Assembly (NCBI GenBank): GCA_020746105.1
Contig: CM036617.1
Span: forward strand, 35,679,898 to 35,743,897
DNA length: 64,000 nucleotides
Source: Trogon surrucura
Lineage: Eukaryota > Chordata > Aves > Trogoniformes > Trogonidae
Direction of reading: 5' to 3'
Below are positions 12,979 through 26,019 of this stretch, piece by piece. Below the pieces are notes generated by a model. It was given only the letters and a program-made list of their open reading frames with translations. It was not told the DNA's origin and did no database searches. The position numbers and the translations under genes are program-made. Each line of letters starts with the position of its first letter. Positions within the stretch are counted from its first letter, which is position 1.

Positions 12979-14033
12979 TTGTATAGGGACAATGTTTGGG
13001 GTTTTGATGAGGCTGTAGAATGTGTTAGTTACAGCATGCTGGTTGATGCATCTCTAGGAAAAATAAATGCATTTTTGGTCTAGTCAAGACAAACTTCTAC
13101 AGCCTCTGTAAACTACTGTTTATGGTTACAGGGTTTTAGAGATAGAGTGAAGTAGAAAATGATGAGCAGTCCTATGCATTCTACAAAAATAGTTCCTGAA
13201 TATAGGAAAAAAAAAAGAAATTTCTGTTTCCTGGGTAGCATTTTGAAATACTTTGTGAATAACTCAGTCTGTATAATACGTTGGTGAACTTTATAAAGCA
13301 TTTAAACAAGGATTATGATATTGTTAGTGCACACTTTTGAATTGCAAAACAAAGTAAGAGCAAGTTTACAAATACAACCCATTTTAGTTGATTACCCTGT
13401 AAGAGAAAAGAACACTATTAATCCTTTCTTCATGAAAAATGTGGAGGTGGTTCCGTGCTGAATGAAGGTGGACATTCTCTGCCTTTTCCAAAATGTATTT
13501 GACAGCAGTACCTCATTAGTCCTTGGAATTTGGTTTGCAGACTTTCTAGTCCCGCTTCAGCCAATCTCTCTGGAACTGAGTGTGCGCTTGTCAACTGCAT
13601 ATCCCGCGGCTCTGAGTTTCTGGTGAGGTAGTGAATCCGTCAGGAAATGGCTGATGATGACATCATGAGTTCTTGAATTTGCCCGTATCAACTGTCACTT
13701 CAAATAATTAATTAGCTATAAAAAAAGTAATATGAATGTATGTGTAATAATGCAAGTACAAAACGGGTATTGCAACTCAATAGTACCCCTTCTGGAGTAG
13801 AGAGATATATCCTTAGCTGTAAAATATCCTTGCTGGTGGCTGTAATGAAGATGTAGCCAGAGAAGAAACTACTGAAGTTTATAAAAAATTGTCAGAGCTT
13901 TAAAATTAATAGAATTATGATCTTGATTAAAATGTAGTGTTATGTAATAAAAGTAGTGAATAAAGAATAGATAAAAATAATCAGACTGAATTTCAGAAGT
14001 ATTATGATTTCTAAATCTAACTGCTTCTTCTGA

Positions 14034-15477
14034 ACAAGGAACTCCTGGCCAAAGTCAAATACAAAAGGGAAATGCACAAAGCGTGGAAGCAAGGGCTGGT
14101 AACCTGGGACAATTATAAAGAAGTTACTCGGGAAAACAGAAACTAGGTTAGGAAAGCTGAGGCCCTGATCGAGTCAAATCTGGCCAGGGACATTAGAAAT
14201 AACAGAAGGGGATTCTTCAGATATGTGAGAGAAAAGAAGAAAAACAAGAGAGAATGTGGGACCTCTCTGGAGGGATACAGACGACCTGGTTATTGAGGAC
14301 ATAGAGAAGGCTGAAGTACTCAATGACTTTTTTGCTTCAGTCTTCACTAGTAACTATTTGAACCACACCACCCAAATCACAGAGAGCATTGACTGGGAGA
14401 GTGAAGAACCACCCAGGGTAGGAGACATCCTTGTCTCTGAGATGGAGAGACACAGATTTGACAGATGGACCACTCGGTGAATAAAGAACTGGCTGGATGG
14501 TCGCACTCAAAGAGTTGTGGTCAATGGCTCAATGTCCACGTGGAGACCAGTGACAAGCAGTGTTCCTCAGGGGTCTGTTCTGGGTCCAGTGCTGTTCAAC
14601 ATCTTTGTCAGTGACATGTACAACGGCATTGAGTGCACCCTCAGCAAGTTTGCTGACGACACCAAGCTGTGTGGTGCCATGGACTCACTTGAGGGAAGAG
14701 ATGCCATCCAGAAGGACCTTGATACGCTTGAGAAATGGGCCAGTGCAAACTGCATGAGTTTCAACAAGTCAAAACGCAAGGTCCTGCACCTGGGTTGAGC
14801 TAATCCCATGCACAGTTATAAACTGGGCACAGAGCGGGTTGAGAGTAACCCTGAAGAGAAGGATTTGGGGTTGTTGATTGATGAGAAGCTCAACATGAGC
14901 CGGCAGTGTGCTTATGCAGCCCAGAAGGCCAACCGCATCCTGGGATGTATCAAGAGAAGTATAGCCAGTAGGTCAAGAGAGGTGATTCTCCCCCTTTACT
15001 CTGCTCTTGTGAGACCCCACCTCGAATACTGTGTCCAGTTCTGGTGTCCCCACCATAAGAGGGAGATAGATCTGTTGGAACAAGTTCAGAGGAGGGCCAC
15101 AAAGATGATCCAGGGGCTGGAGCACCTCTGCTACGAGGACAGGCTGCAGGAGCTGGGATTGTTCAGTCTTGAAAACTGCTCTCCAATACCTGAAGGGAAC
15201 CTACAGGAAGGCTGGGGAGGGACTTTTTACAAAAGTGTCCACCGGTAGGACAGGGGGAAATGGGTTTAAGGTAAAGGAGAATAGATTTAGGTTAGATTTT
15301 GGGAAGAAATTCTTCAGTATGAGGGTGGCAAGATTCTGGAATAAATTGTCTGGAGAAGTTGTGGGTGCCCCCTCCCTTGAGGTGTTCAAGGCCAGGTTGG
15401 ATGAGACCTTGAGTAACCAGGGAGGTTGAATTAGATGATCTCTAAGGTCCCTTCCAACGGAGGCCGTTCTATGATTC
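14034..15477 (+). mobile_element. CR1 LINE with internal deletion (plus strand)
   Basis: It begins in the linker between endonuclease and reverse transcriptase of ORF2. Near 14440-14480 it jumps to the RNVVVNG-like region just before RT motif B, so several hundred bases encoding the front of RT are missing. After this come [20 protein letters not shown] (motif B), FADDTKL (the Asp-Asp catalytic pair), and the C-terminal part with [20 protein letters not shown]. It ends with the CR1 tail ctatgattctc at 15477. ORF2 is broken by frame changes. The copy is decayed and non-functional. Confidence 0.95.
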
Positions 15478-17460
15478 TCAAAAACTGTCTGGTTTTTGAT
15501 GATACCAAAATCATAAAGATATTCCAGAAATGTTTACCTTCAGTATCTTGTGGAGTAAGAGGGAAATGCACTGTGATGTAGTGTAGTACAGTTTGTTATG
15601 CAATGTAATTCATGTAGGTGTCTTTTATAGAAGAATACCCCACCTCTTTTGCCAACAAACAGCAACACAGAAGAACTAAAAATGCTGTTAAATCTGGTTT
15701 GGTTTTCGTTTTTGATGGTTTGTTAGGGTGGGGTTTTGTTATTTTGGTGTTTGGTTTTTTTGTTGTTCTGGATTTTTTTTTTCTGTGTTGATGAAACAGT
15801 AGAAGGAGTCCTGCTTATCTAAAACTACATATTTTCAATGACATTCAAGCAGGGAATACTTGCCTTTGAGGTAATGAGCTATTACAAGGAGTAATTTTAG
15901 AATCTTAACATTTTATGTCTTGCACTTCAAGATGATGAGGCGAAATAGGAGACAGAAAAAAGAGTTATTTTCCTTCAACTTCCCTTCTGACATCTGTATT
16001 TACTTGCTGTGCCGGTGGTTCACATGGGAAGGGTCAGCCTGACCTGAAGGTTTCAATTGCTTGTGGAGGTTATAAATCCTTTCTCTTAACCTTTCTTACA
16101 GCACCTCATTGAGAAGTTTTATTTTCTTAAAATTGTTAAGTGTTATAAATCATTTTGGGACCATAAGCCTGAGAATCTTAACTGGAAGGAACCTGTGATT
16201 AGACTTAATAAGGAAAGCATTATAAGTTGTTTGCTTAGAAATTATTCAAAAAGTTGGCTTCCTCTTGCATGCTTCCTAATATTTTGGAGTTGACCAACTC
16301 TCTCACTGCATTAATTGTGAAGTTATGGGACTCTTTCTGGAATGGGTAATTTGGTGTAGACTCTACAGGGCTTCTCTCTGGGCCAGAGCTTATGAAGCAT
16401 GTTGCTGCTTTCCTGTGTTAAGGAAGACCTTTCATCTACCAGAATTTCCCACTCATTCCTTTCCTACAAGAGTAAGTTTCAGCAGAGAAATCCTGAATTT
16501 TGTTTCTGCTCTGCGATGGTTGTCTCCATTTTCTGCACCCAGGGTTCCAGCTACACATTACAGAGCAAACAGTATTATCTTGCCTCATATTAACATGAGC
16601 TTTTAGTGGTTTCATCTTGAGTGTGCATTCATCGTGCTACTAGAAAGGTGGAAAATCTGACACCTGTGCAGTCACAGGGCAATGAGAGATCTGTATAGAA
16701 ATTAAACACATGCCAGCCAACTTTTTAAGAAGCTACGATGTCCTCCAAATAAACGTAACACAAATATCTGTGTTGCTTCTAAATGAGTGAACCCTGGAAA
16801 GCCTCATCATTTTATAAACCTTGCTGGTGCTACTTTTGCCATCTCTCATGTGAGTGACATGGAAAGAAGTTGCCAGTGCTTCTGTGCAAAAAATCTGAAA
16901 TTAAATCCAAATTGTGGATCTGTAAAACAAATTTCATTGAATCAGGAGAACCATTTTCAGGGAAAGTGATTATATCTTGCTCAAAAATATAGAGTCTCTT
17001 GGACCAGAAAGATTCCAGAGAATGAAGAAAAATATTTTAAAGGTTTAGAGAAGACTCAGGCAAGAACATGTGCCCTGTTAAGACTATAAAATCCTTCTTG
17101 ACACTGATGAGAGTCATAGGTAAATACAAAAATGTGAGTTTCCAGCTCTCCTGCGTAAAAATGTCAGAAGAAAATATCATGGACTTTAGACTGCTGGCTC
17201 CTTTGGTGTGATCGAAATAAAAAAGATTGATTTTACTTCTCTTATCATCAAATTAGTAACTAATTGCACACAAAGAATGGTTTGCGAGGGTAAAATGTCC
17301 TTTACCTGTCATTTAAACATTTAGGTTTGCAGCTGTTGGAATTCAGTCATACTGTCAAGCTGGTTTTTAAATGTTAATGATTTTTCCTCCTTGGAGTTAC
17401 TCTGTAGACTATATTACAGAATACAGTATTTATCCAATGCAAGCTTGATTTATGGGTCCT

Positions 17461-17524
17461 ATTTTATTTTATTTTATTTTATTTTATTTTATTTTATTTT
17501 ATTTTATTTTATTTTATTTTATTT
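17461..17524. repeat. (ATTTT)n pentanucleotide microsatellite
   Basis: Nearly 13 uninterrupted copies of attt(t) lie between the unique flanks gggtcct and gattgtgagg. Such arrays often arise from A-rich tails and are commonly length-polymorphic. Confidence 0.97.
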
Positions 17525-18140
17525 GATTGTGAGGAGACTTTTAATAGCAAGTTTCCTAAAAGCTTAGGTTCTGACTAGGAGATTGTAAAATTTAGTGCCT
17601 CATTTTGCTAGTGCAAATGAGGTGCTAGGTTTTACATGCTGAAGGCATTTAGATTAACATGTATATCAAGTTTTTGGAGTTATATGGTGTTATCTCAGCT
17701 TTCATTAAAATGCACTTCTAGTCTTTAATACATGAGTTTAAGAAAAGGGAAAAAAAAAGATATAGATGTAATTTATTCTCATCTGAAATCTTAATTTAGG
17801 CAACTGAAGAAAATTGGAAAAGTGCTGTGGAGAGCACTTAGTGTCAACTTAAGACCTGCGAAAGCTTGGACCTCTGTTTTGCTAGGGTTGGATTAAGTCA
17901 TGTAGCCAAAAAGAGCAACTGTCAAGAGGAACCCCTGAAATTATTATCTGCCATCATGAGTTGTGCTCCTAATTGTGCTGATATCAAACAAAAGCCTCTC
18001 TGTTTTGGTAGTCCCTTTAAGAAAAAATAATTATGGAAAGAACATCTATGTTCCCAACAGCACATTTGCTTGGTTTAACAAGGTACAGTTTTATTATTTC
18101 TGTGTCTTTAACGTTTGATGTGTGTTATAATCCTTGATTT

Positions 18141-18264
18141 TTGAGATATTGAAAAGTTGTCTGGACGCTGTCCTGGGCATCTTGGCTCTGTGTGGCCATG
18201 CTTAAGCAGGGGGATTGGACTAGATGACCTCCAGAGGCACCTTCCAACCTCAACCAGTCTGTGA
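18141..18264 (+). mobile_element. CR1 LINE, 3' terminal fragment (plus strand)
   Basis: About 120 bases: the end of ORF2 (LDAVLGILALCGHA-like reading), then ggattggactagatgacctc and caccttccaacctcaacc and a degenerate tail at about 18264. Its tail differs from the other copies in the window, indicating another subfamily. Confidence 0.88.
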
Positions 18265-18270
18265 ATGCAC

Positions 18271-19193
18271 AAATCCATGGGCCCCAACGGGGTGCATCCA
18301 TGTGTGCTGAGAGAGCTGGCTGATGTTGTTGCTGAACCCCTCTTCCATCATTTTTGAAAAATCACGGGGAACAGGAGAGGTGCCTGAGGACTAGAAGAAA
18401 GCCAATGTCACTCCAGTCTTCAAAAAGGGCAAGAAGGAGGACCTAGGTGACTACAGACCAGTCAGCCTCACCTCCATCCCTGGGAAGGTGATGGAGCAAC
18501 TCATTCCAAAGGCCGTTTCTATCCAAATGGAAGAAAAGAAGGTTATTGGGAGTAGCCAACATGGATTTACTAAGGGGAAATCCTGCTTGACTAGTCTGAT
18601 ATTCTTTTATGAAAGTGTGACCAAATGGGTAGATGAAGGGAGAGCAGTAGATGTCATATATCTTGACTTCAGTAAAGCTTTTGATACTGTCTCCCGTAAC
18701 ATCCTCATTGGAAAACTCAAGAAATGTGAGATACATGATTGGACTGTGAGGTGGATTGCAAACTGGCTCAGGAACAGAGTTCAGAGTGTTGTGATCAGCA
18801 GCACAGACTCAAGTTGGAGGCCTGTGGCCAGTGGTGTTCCCCAAGGATCAGTACTGGCTCCAGTTTTGTTTAGTATCTTCATCAATGACCTGGATGAGGG
18901 GACAGAGTGCACCCTCAGCAAGTTCGCTGATGATACAAAACTGGGAGGGGTGGCTGACACAGAGGAAGGCTGTGCTGCTCTCCAACGAGATCTGGACAGG
19001 CTGGAGAGCTGGGCAAAGGGGAACCTCATGAAGTTCAGTAAGGACAAATGTAGAGTCCTGCATCTGGGGAGGAATAACACCAGGCATCAGGACAGATTAG
19101 GGGTTGTCCTGCTGGAAAGGACCCCATGGAAAAAGACCTTGGAGTCCTAGTGGACAGTGAGTTCTCCGTGAGACAGCAGTGTGCTCTTGTGAC
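18271..19193 (+). mobile_element. CR1 LINE, reverse-transcriptase core (plus strand)
   Basis: A 220-codon frame (18488-19150) carries RT motifs in order: [14 protein letters not shown] (motif A with the first catalytic Asp), [20 protein letters not shown] (motif B), [10 protein letters not shown] (motif C) and [13 protein letters not shown]. Upstream to 18271 the earlier RT part is present with frame breaks. Unusually for CR1 the 3' end is absent: homology stops near 19193, long before the 3' UTR, so a later deletion removed it. Confidence 0.95.
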
Positions 19194-20052
19194 ACATTGA
19201 AATTCTATTTATTGTCTGATAAACTTACTATTATTTTAAAAGATATGACACTACCTTATGCTGATTTCCCTAATGTTACATTGCCTTCAAAGAATTTACC
19301 TGTATTGCATCTGCCTGTGAAAGTTACGGTGTTTGTTCTAGTGACTGATCACTGGAAAGTGTGATACAGGGTTCGTTTTAAAAATCTTCTAAGTTTCGTG
19401 TTGTGTCTTTCGTAGTTCTGTAATAAATTACAGTAATCTGGTGATCTTGTCTTCCAAAAATTAACTGAGTTTACATATGTTATCCTTTTCAAAATAAATG
19501 TAATTTTGCTGTGATCTTTAACAATAGAATTAATAGAGAGGTCTGGGGTAGTAAAATGAGCTTATGGTGTCCCTACAAGCAATAGCTACTACAAACTGTC
19601 CATTAATCTTTAGATGTTAATTTTCTTTCCCTCTTTTTTCAGCAAATGTAATCAGTATAAAATCTAATTACCTGTTTCCCATAATGAGATAATTTAAAAC
19701 TACCCTCTCAGCTTTATTGACTTCAGATTTTTTTTAATTCTGATTCTAAACAACTAAAAAGTTGTTTAAGAAGGATTAACTTCCTTTGCTCAAGACACAA
19801 ACACATGATGTCGTACGATTATAGTGTACTTGTTGCCAGAATTGCATCTGGTTATCTTCTCTTGAAGGAATATAGGACCATGTAAAATGCTGATGTAACT
19901 CTGCAGGTCTTTTTTAAAGATGAGCCACCCAAAAAAGCTATCTCTGTAGTGGACTGTTGTTGAAGCGAGTTCTTAAGCTGCATTGATTTACTAGAGGAAT
20001 TCATTGAGGGAAAGACGAGTTTGTGTTGTGTATTTGTAAGTTGGCAGCCACC

Positions 20053-20068
20053 AAAAAAAAAAAAAAAA
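20053..20068. repeat. A16 homopolymer run
   Basis: Sixteen consecutive A in otherwise ordinary intron sequence; no adjoining retroposon body is recognisable. Confidence 0.9.
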
Positions 20069-23000
20069 GACTAGGTAATTTTTCCTGATGATCCCAAGTC
20101 TAGAATATTTCCTTTCAATCTTATAAAGTAATCTTGTAGTTGTGTGCTTTATTCTTTACACGGCTGAGGTTTGGAAATAAATTATAAGATGGCATATTTT
20201 TGTTACGAAGATTTGCCTTGGGAAGCAGCAAACACATTGGCTAGCATATAATAGGTGGTGTTCTGTCTTTTTACTCTTGGGTTTTTCCCTTAAATACATT
20301 TTCAGTCAATCAAGTGTTGCAATGCAAGTCTTCCAAGAGTTCATGCAAGCTAATGATCTCTGTTTCCAGTGTTAGCTTTTTCATAAACTGGCTGACGAAC
20401 TCTGCTCTTGTCACATTCCAGGTGTTAGAGAGCTACTTCAGGTGACTTTCTGTAAAAATTGAATTCAGCTTGAATATCCTGCTGTGTGGCTGTCACAGAG
20501 AAATAGCTTAGGTTAGAAGACCCTGTTGTTTCATTTTCCTCTAAAGCTGAAGTCACAGTTTCTCACTGTTTACTCAGTGAAATATGTTCTTGTACACAGT
20601 ACGGGGATCGGCAGGGTGTCGTGGTTCTTCATTTATGGATTTTACAATTAGGGTGAGTGAATTTCTTACGTTGTTATAACAAATCCTGTGAAAAGGTCGC
20701 GTCTCATTTTGAAAGGTGGATCATGTATAAGGAATTCTCTAACTTGATTTAAGAATATAGCCTGTATTAAACATTTTTCCCCTTGGCCTTTGTTCTCCCA
20801 CCCTCAGTTATACTGAGTAATGAGTACCTTTATACTCTAAATAATTTCTGTGATTTTAAATAAAGATATATCCTGCTGAGTAGCTATAATAGCCTAGCAG
20901 AAGAAAAATGGGGGTTTAATTATCAGTGCATACAGATAAGTCAGAAAGGCTTTACAGTGTCTTTTTAACAGAGAAATGAGACAGCTGGTTGGCTTTTCAG
21001 ATATTTCAGAATTTTCTAAGCATAATGGTCAGATCATACAATGCAATGGCTGCATGATAGGTCGGCTAAAGAAATTGGTTTTAAAATGTCAAAGTCGTGC
21101 AGATTCTTTTTTTTGTGTTAAGATCGCCTACTCTTCATCAGGATAATCCATGAGTGGATTAGCTAACCAGTTAACAGCTTCAAGTGGTCCTTGGCCTAAT
21201 TATTTGTCATGTACTCTTAAAATTAGGTCACAGCAGATGGGTATATTCATGTCTGATTGAAATGTAATTGAGAAGAGATATATGCCTATGTACATAGGTA
21301 TTTAGTTAGATAGATATCTCACAAAAATTAAGAATAACAATTATTAGAGCATATATTCTGTGTCTCTGATTTTTCTTTTCGACTACCATGGAATTCCATT
21401 TGGAGAATATAAAGAAGGCCAAACTCGAATCTGGTTTATTTAAGCTTGTTACCATGGGCCCTGACCTTTAAAACCCAAAGTTGCCTTCCGCAGATATTCT
21501 CTTACCCTTTCAGCCTCAGTGTAGGGACACAGAAGAGCCAGGACAGTGTTCTTTAGCACTTGCCAGGGTGGAGCAATTACAGTGGATATGGATGTTTGTT
21601 ACGTTCACCGAGGTTCTGACACTGTCCTATATTTGGGCATAACCCTCCTTGGGGACTCAAGTCTTAAAATAAAGCGTTGGAATAGCTTTTCCTTTTCTTA
21701 AGTAAGACAATAATGAGTAAATGATACAGTGGATCAAGCTGTGTTTTGGTGTTTGCATTTCAATGTTCAAGGGAGGACAAGTGTCAAACCCTACAATGAA
21801 TATTCGCAGGTGTGTCCTATAGAGACCATCAACATTTTTAATGAAGAATTTTATGCATTGATTTCATTTATCTAAATAACCGTCTTTCAGTGAGGTAGTC
21901 CTCCAGATGAACTCACACAAATTTCAGGAGAAGTGGAACATCATTCTCTTTTGATCTTTAATTTTCTCTTCTGGTTAGTTGCAGCTCCTGTGTTTCACCA
22001 CAGGATATCCCCAATGCTTGGAGATTTACTGTCTTTATACCTTTGCCTCCCATCCATCCCTGTTTCAAGGTCTATCGATGGAGGTATTCTGCTCTTCCAA
22101 ACAACTCCAAATTTTCATTTGAAAGAGCCTGGGAGAAAGTTTCTGTCTCCCATGAAGGGAATAAGAAATGCTGAACTTGGTTGGCTTGTGTAGAGGAGAA
22201 TTCTATTCTAAACAACAAAATAGCAATCATATGCAGTTCCTCTCCTCTCTTTTTGGAGTAATTTTTTAAAAGTCAGGTATTTAATAGAATTTGGGTAGAT
22301 CTTGAGAAGTGACAGGGACAGAATAGACTGAATAGCCTCTGTGGTTGATGGAAATTTCTCCTGCCCCATCTCATAGTTCTTCCCGGGAAAGAAGGCATTG
22401 TTGTCAACAAAATAGTAGCTGTTACAGACTAGTGTGTTCAGGTAAGTCTAGAGACCTCAGAAAAAGCTGCCTTTAGGGTAAGTAATGCACCAGTAGCAAG
22501 AAATAAATAAAAGGCAGTGATGGGAACTAACAAACAGGAAAAGGTCAAAGGAGTTTTCAAAAGCCCTACTGTGAGTTGAGTGGTACTGGCAGAAGAGTTG
22601 CTGAGTTTCAGTAGCAGATCTTTTTCTTTTTTTTATGGAGTGCTTGTGAGGATGGCTGCTTGATAAAAATAAAAATGCATTCTTAGGAAAGACGGTAGTG
22701 AGCTTTTCATGTTTTTCTTTTACAATTACAAGACAAATCAGTTCAGTTGAGTAGGATGACAGTATGTCAGACAGCTTGTCTCACTCACTTTTACATTCCC
22801 ACAGTCTCGCTTCTTTGTGTCAGAACTATTTTCATCTTGGGTGCCAAATGGGATGAAATTAGGAGGCTTTGATATTCTTGTCTTAGAACCTAGTTAATAT
22901 TAGAGCCTAGTTAATATTAAGGTGCTATTATTAATAAGTGAACGTGAATTACAGTTTTCAGTTCCTCTCCTGTGGGAGTGACATTCTACAGCCTAATGTT

Positions 23001-25129
23001 TTGAGTGCCAGACATATCTTACATCTAAGAAAATTTGCATAATGTTAAAAATATTTCAGACTTAGCTTATTTTTATTATTCTGTATTTCTAATCCGAGAA
23101 GAAAAAAAAACTCTAAGGAGGCAAATTATTTTTAGCCATTCTTTACTGTGTTTAGGTCATGTTAGGTTTGTGAAGAACAAAAATTAATGACACCTAATTG
23201 CATAGTTTATGATTCTGTAAGGAGAGGAACATCTGTACTAACCTTGGCAAAACCATTTCTATATACGTGGCTGAATGTAACAGCCTGAGCAAGTACAGGA
23301 GTTTTGCATTCACTTGTGTCATCAAGCCAATGGAATTAATAGTTGGCTGTATCTTTAGCTTCTATAATACATTGCAAATCCCCTGAAATATTTCCTTAAA
23401 ATATCAGGGCTGAATAACAACAAAGTAGAAGAAAGGAGGGAACCACGTATAAAATAAGGAAAAGAAGTTAGAAGCTAGGTTTAGGATGTAAGTTGTTCTT
23501 TCATTCTGGTAGTTTCTACAATGTTTTTTTCTAAGCTATGCAGCTTTTAATAATAGCACTTAAGTAAACTGTAAACTCTTCTAATATTTATTTCCCCCCA
23601 ATATACCATCAATTCTGTCTTCCCTGACAGGATCACAAGGATTTGTGTGGGCTGCTGGTGATACTAAGCATAAGTTAGTATTCCATATCAGGGGGTTGTA
23701 CGTAATCTCTGCAGAGCCGGAGGATTAACTAGCTCACCAAAAGTAATATACACTATTTTGCATTACAGTAAAAGGCCATTTGACATTTGTGTCTTTGCTT
23801 CTGTCACCACCTGTGCCTATTCATGCCGCCACTAATGATCTTCCTTTCCTGTCATGCTCTGTTCACGCATGGGCTCTGTTCATGCACGGGCTACTAATTG
23901 CAAATATTTTGAGCTGTAAAGCATCCTGTAATGCTTCTTCTTCCTTTACTTAAGTCTTGGCCTATGCTTTCCTTAAATCTTCTCATTTTATCACCTTTCT
24001 ATTACTTTAAAGAGATTACAGCTCAGGTTTGACAAATTCTTCCCATTTTCTCCTTGGATTAATTCCTTAGAACATACTTCCATGAATTATTTCTGACTAA
24101 TTAGTTACCTGTGACTGTGCCATCATATACTCCACAGTTTAATTTACACATTTTAAAATTCTTCTATTTCTGCAACTGTATGGGCTTGAACCAGAAATGA
24201 TAACTGGTAATGGAGCTAGGCTGATATGTACAATCTGAGGATTTAGTCCCTAAATAATCTGTATTCAGGAAACAAAAGTCATTGGTTTATTGTTATTTTT
24301 GAATCTGTTACTGATTTCTCTGCCCGGTGTAGAAATGGGTAGACAATCAGGATGACAACAGAAGCTTTGGGTTTGGGTCCATGGTAGATTTTCTAAGATA
24401 ATAAATTAATGCTACTGCTCATTTCAATAGTTTTTAAAAAAAATATATGTAGCAATTGAATACAATATGAAGATAGATGCTTTCAGGAGTGCTGTTGCTT
24501 GTGACAGGCTGCATTTGGTGGGGTTAGATGAAGTGAAGGTGGTTCCAGTTTGTAACCTTTCCCCTCACGGATTAAAGTTCAGATGAAGTAGCTGAACGTA
24601 AAAAATCTCCGTTCTGACCTGGTGCTTTATTCCTGCGCATGGGAAATGCTGGGATAAATCAATCATGAGTTTAAAGCAAAACAAGAAATTATTAGTTATT
24701 AGGGACAGAAGTCCTGCTGACAGCAGTTTCAAATAAAGGAAATGTGCATGTTATGCTGTCAGTTTAAAACTGTAATTGGAAACTGGCCATTTAATAGTCT
24801 GCTACAAACAGTACTGTGTTTGATTTCCTGTACCCATGGAGCTTATCGGAATATTGTTAGTTTTTTACAAGGTGTTACAAAATTAAAGATAGAACTGAGG
24901 TGGATATTTGGAACAGTGAGTCAGCTTAGCTTAAGCAAACAGTTTTGTTATGTGGCTGTGAAGGGTAGGGGAGTTCTGTTGCATCAAATCTCATTTGCAA
25001 GGCAAAGGTTACCAGCCTTACCTATTGACCTAAAGGTGGATCTCCAGCAGCCTGAGTGGGGTGTTCCTGGTGCGTTTTGTCATGTGAATATTCCATCTTT
25101 CCGTTGACGCAGACTAAGCCAAATTTTGA

Positions 25130-26019
25130 AATACAGAAGGGAATTGAGTCTACCCTTAGTAAGTTTGCAGATGACACCAAGCTGGGAAGGAGTGTCAATC
25201 TGCTGGAGGGTAGGAAGGCACTGCAGAGGGACCTGGACAGGCTGGGTCAGTGGGCTGAGGTCAACGGGATGAAGTTCAGCAAGACCAAGTGCAGGGTCCT
25301 ACACTTTGGCCACAATAACCCCCTACAGCGCTACAGAGGGGGAGGGGAGTGGCTAGAGAGCGGCCTGGCAGAGAGGGACCTGGGAGTGCTGGTTGACAAC
25401 CGGTTGAACATGAGCCAGCAGTGTGCCCAGTGTGCCCATCCTGGCCTGTGTCAGGAACAGGGTGGCCAGCAGGAGCAGGGCTGTAATTCTGCCCCTGTGC
25501 TCAGCCCAGGTGAGGCCTCCCCTCGAGCCCTGTGTGCAGGTCTGGGCCCCTCACTGCAAGAAAGACATTGAGGGGCTGGAGCGGGTCCAGAGGAGAGCAA
25601 CGAGGCTGGGGAAGGGACTAGAGGGAAAGTCCTGTGAGGAGAGGCTGAGGGAGCTGGGGGTGTTTAGCCTGGAGAAGAGGAGACTCAGGGAGGACCTTAT
25701 CACTCTCTACAACTGCCTGAAGGGAGTTTGCAGTCAGGTGGGAGTTGGGCTCTTCTCCCAGGCAAAGAGGGGACATGACCTGAAACTGCATCAGGAAAGG
25801 TTTACGTTGGATCTCAGGAAGCCCTTCCTCACAGAGAGGTTGATCAGGCATTGGAATGCACTGCCCAGGGAAGTGGTGGAGTGACGGTCCCTGGAGGTGT
25901 TTAAGGAGAGGCTGGATGTGGCACTTAGTGCTGTGGTCTAGCTGATGTGATGGTTTTGAGTCATAGGCTGGACTTTTTGATCTCGGAGGTCTTTTCCAGC
26001 CTCAACAATTCTGTGATTC
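25130..26019 (+). mobile_element. CR1 LINE, 5'-truncated (plus strand)
   Basis: It starts inside RT at the motif C region ([20 protein letters not shown]) and runs to the true CR1 end (cctcaacaattctgtgattc). Two overlapping frames cover it: 25056-25571 with [20 protein letters not shown] and 25423-25884 with [17 protein letters not shown] and [18 protein letters not shown]. The frame change lies in the overlap. The sequence is GC-richer than the other copies and its 3' UTR (tggatgtggcacttagtgct) marks a distinct subfamily. It abuts an inverted CR1 at its 3' end. Confidence 0.95.

Noticed and set aside
18488-19150. 220-codon open frame as a possible host protein
   Set aside because: It carries CR1 reverse-transcriptase motifs A, B and C and lies in a LINE fragment.
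22889-22922. Tandem duplication of cctagttaatattagag
   Set aside because: Only two copies; ordinary replication slippage in intron.
23856-23889. Two near-identical 17-bp copies of gctctgttcacgcatgg
   Set aside because: Only two copies with transitions; no sign of CRISPR-like spacers or function.
25056-25884. Two overlapping open frames of 171 and 153 codons that could be taken for a gene
   Set aside because: Both are pieces of CR1 ORF2 ([34 protein letters not shown]) within one 5'-truncated LINE.
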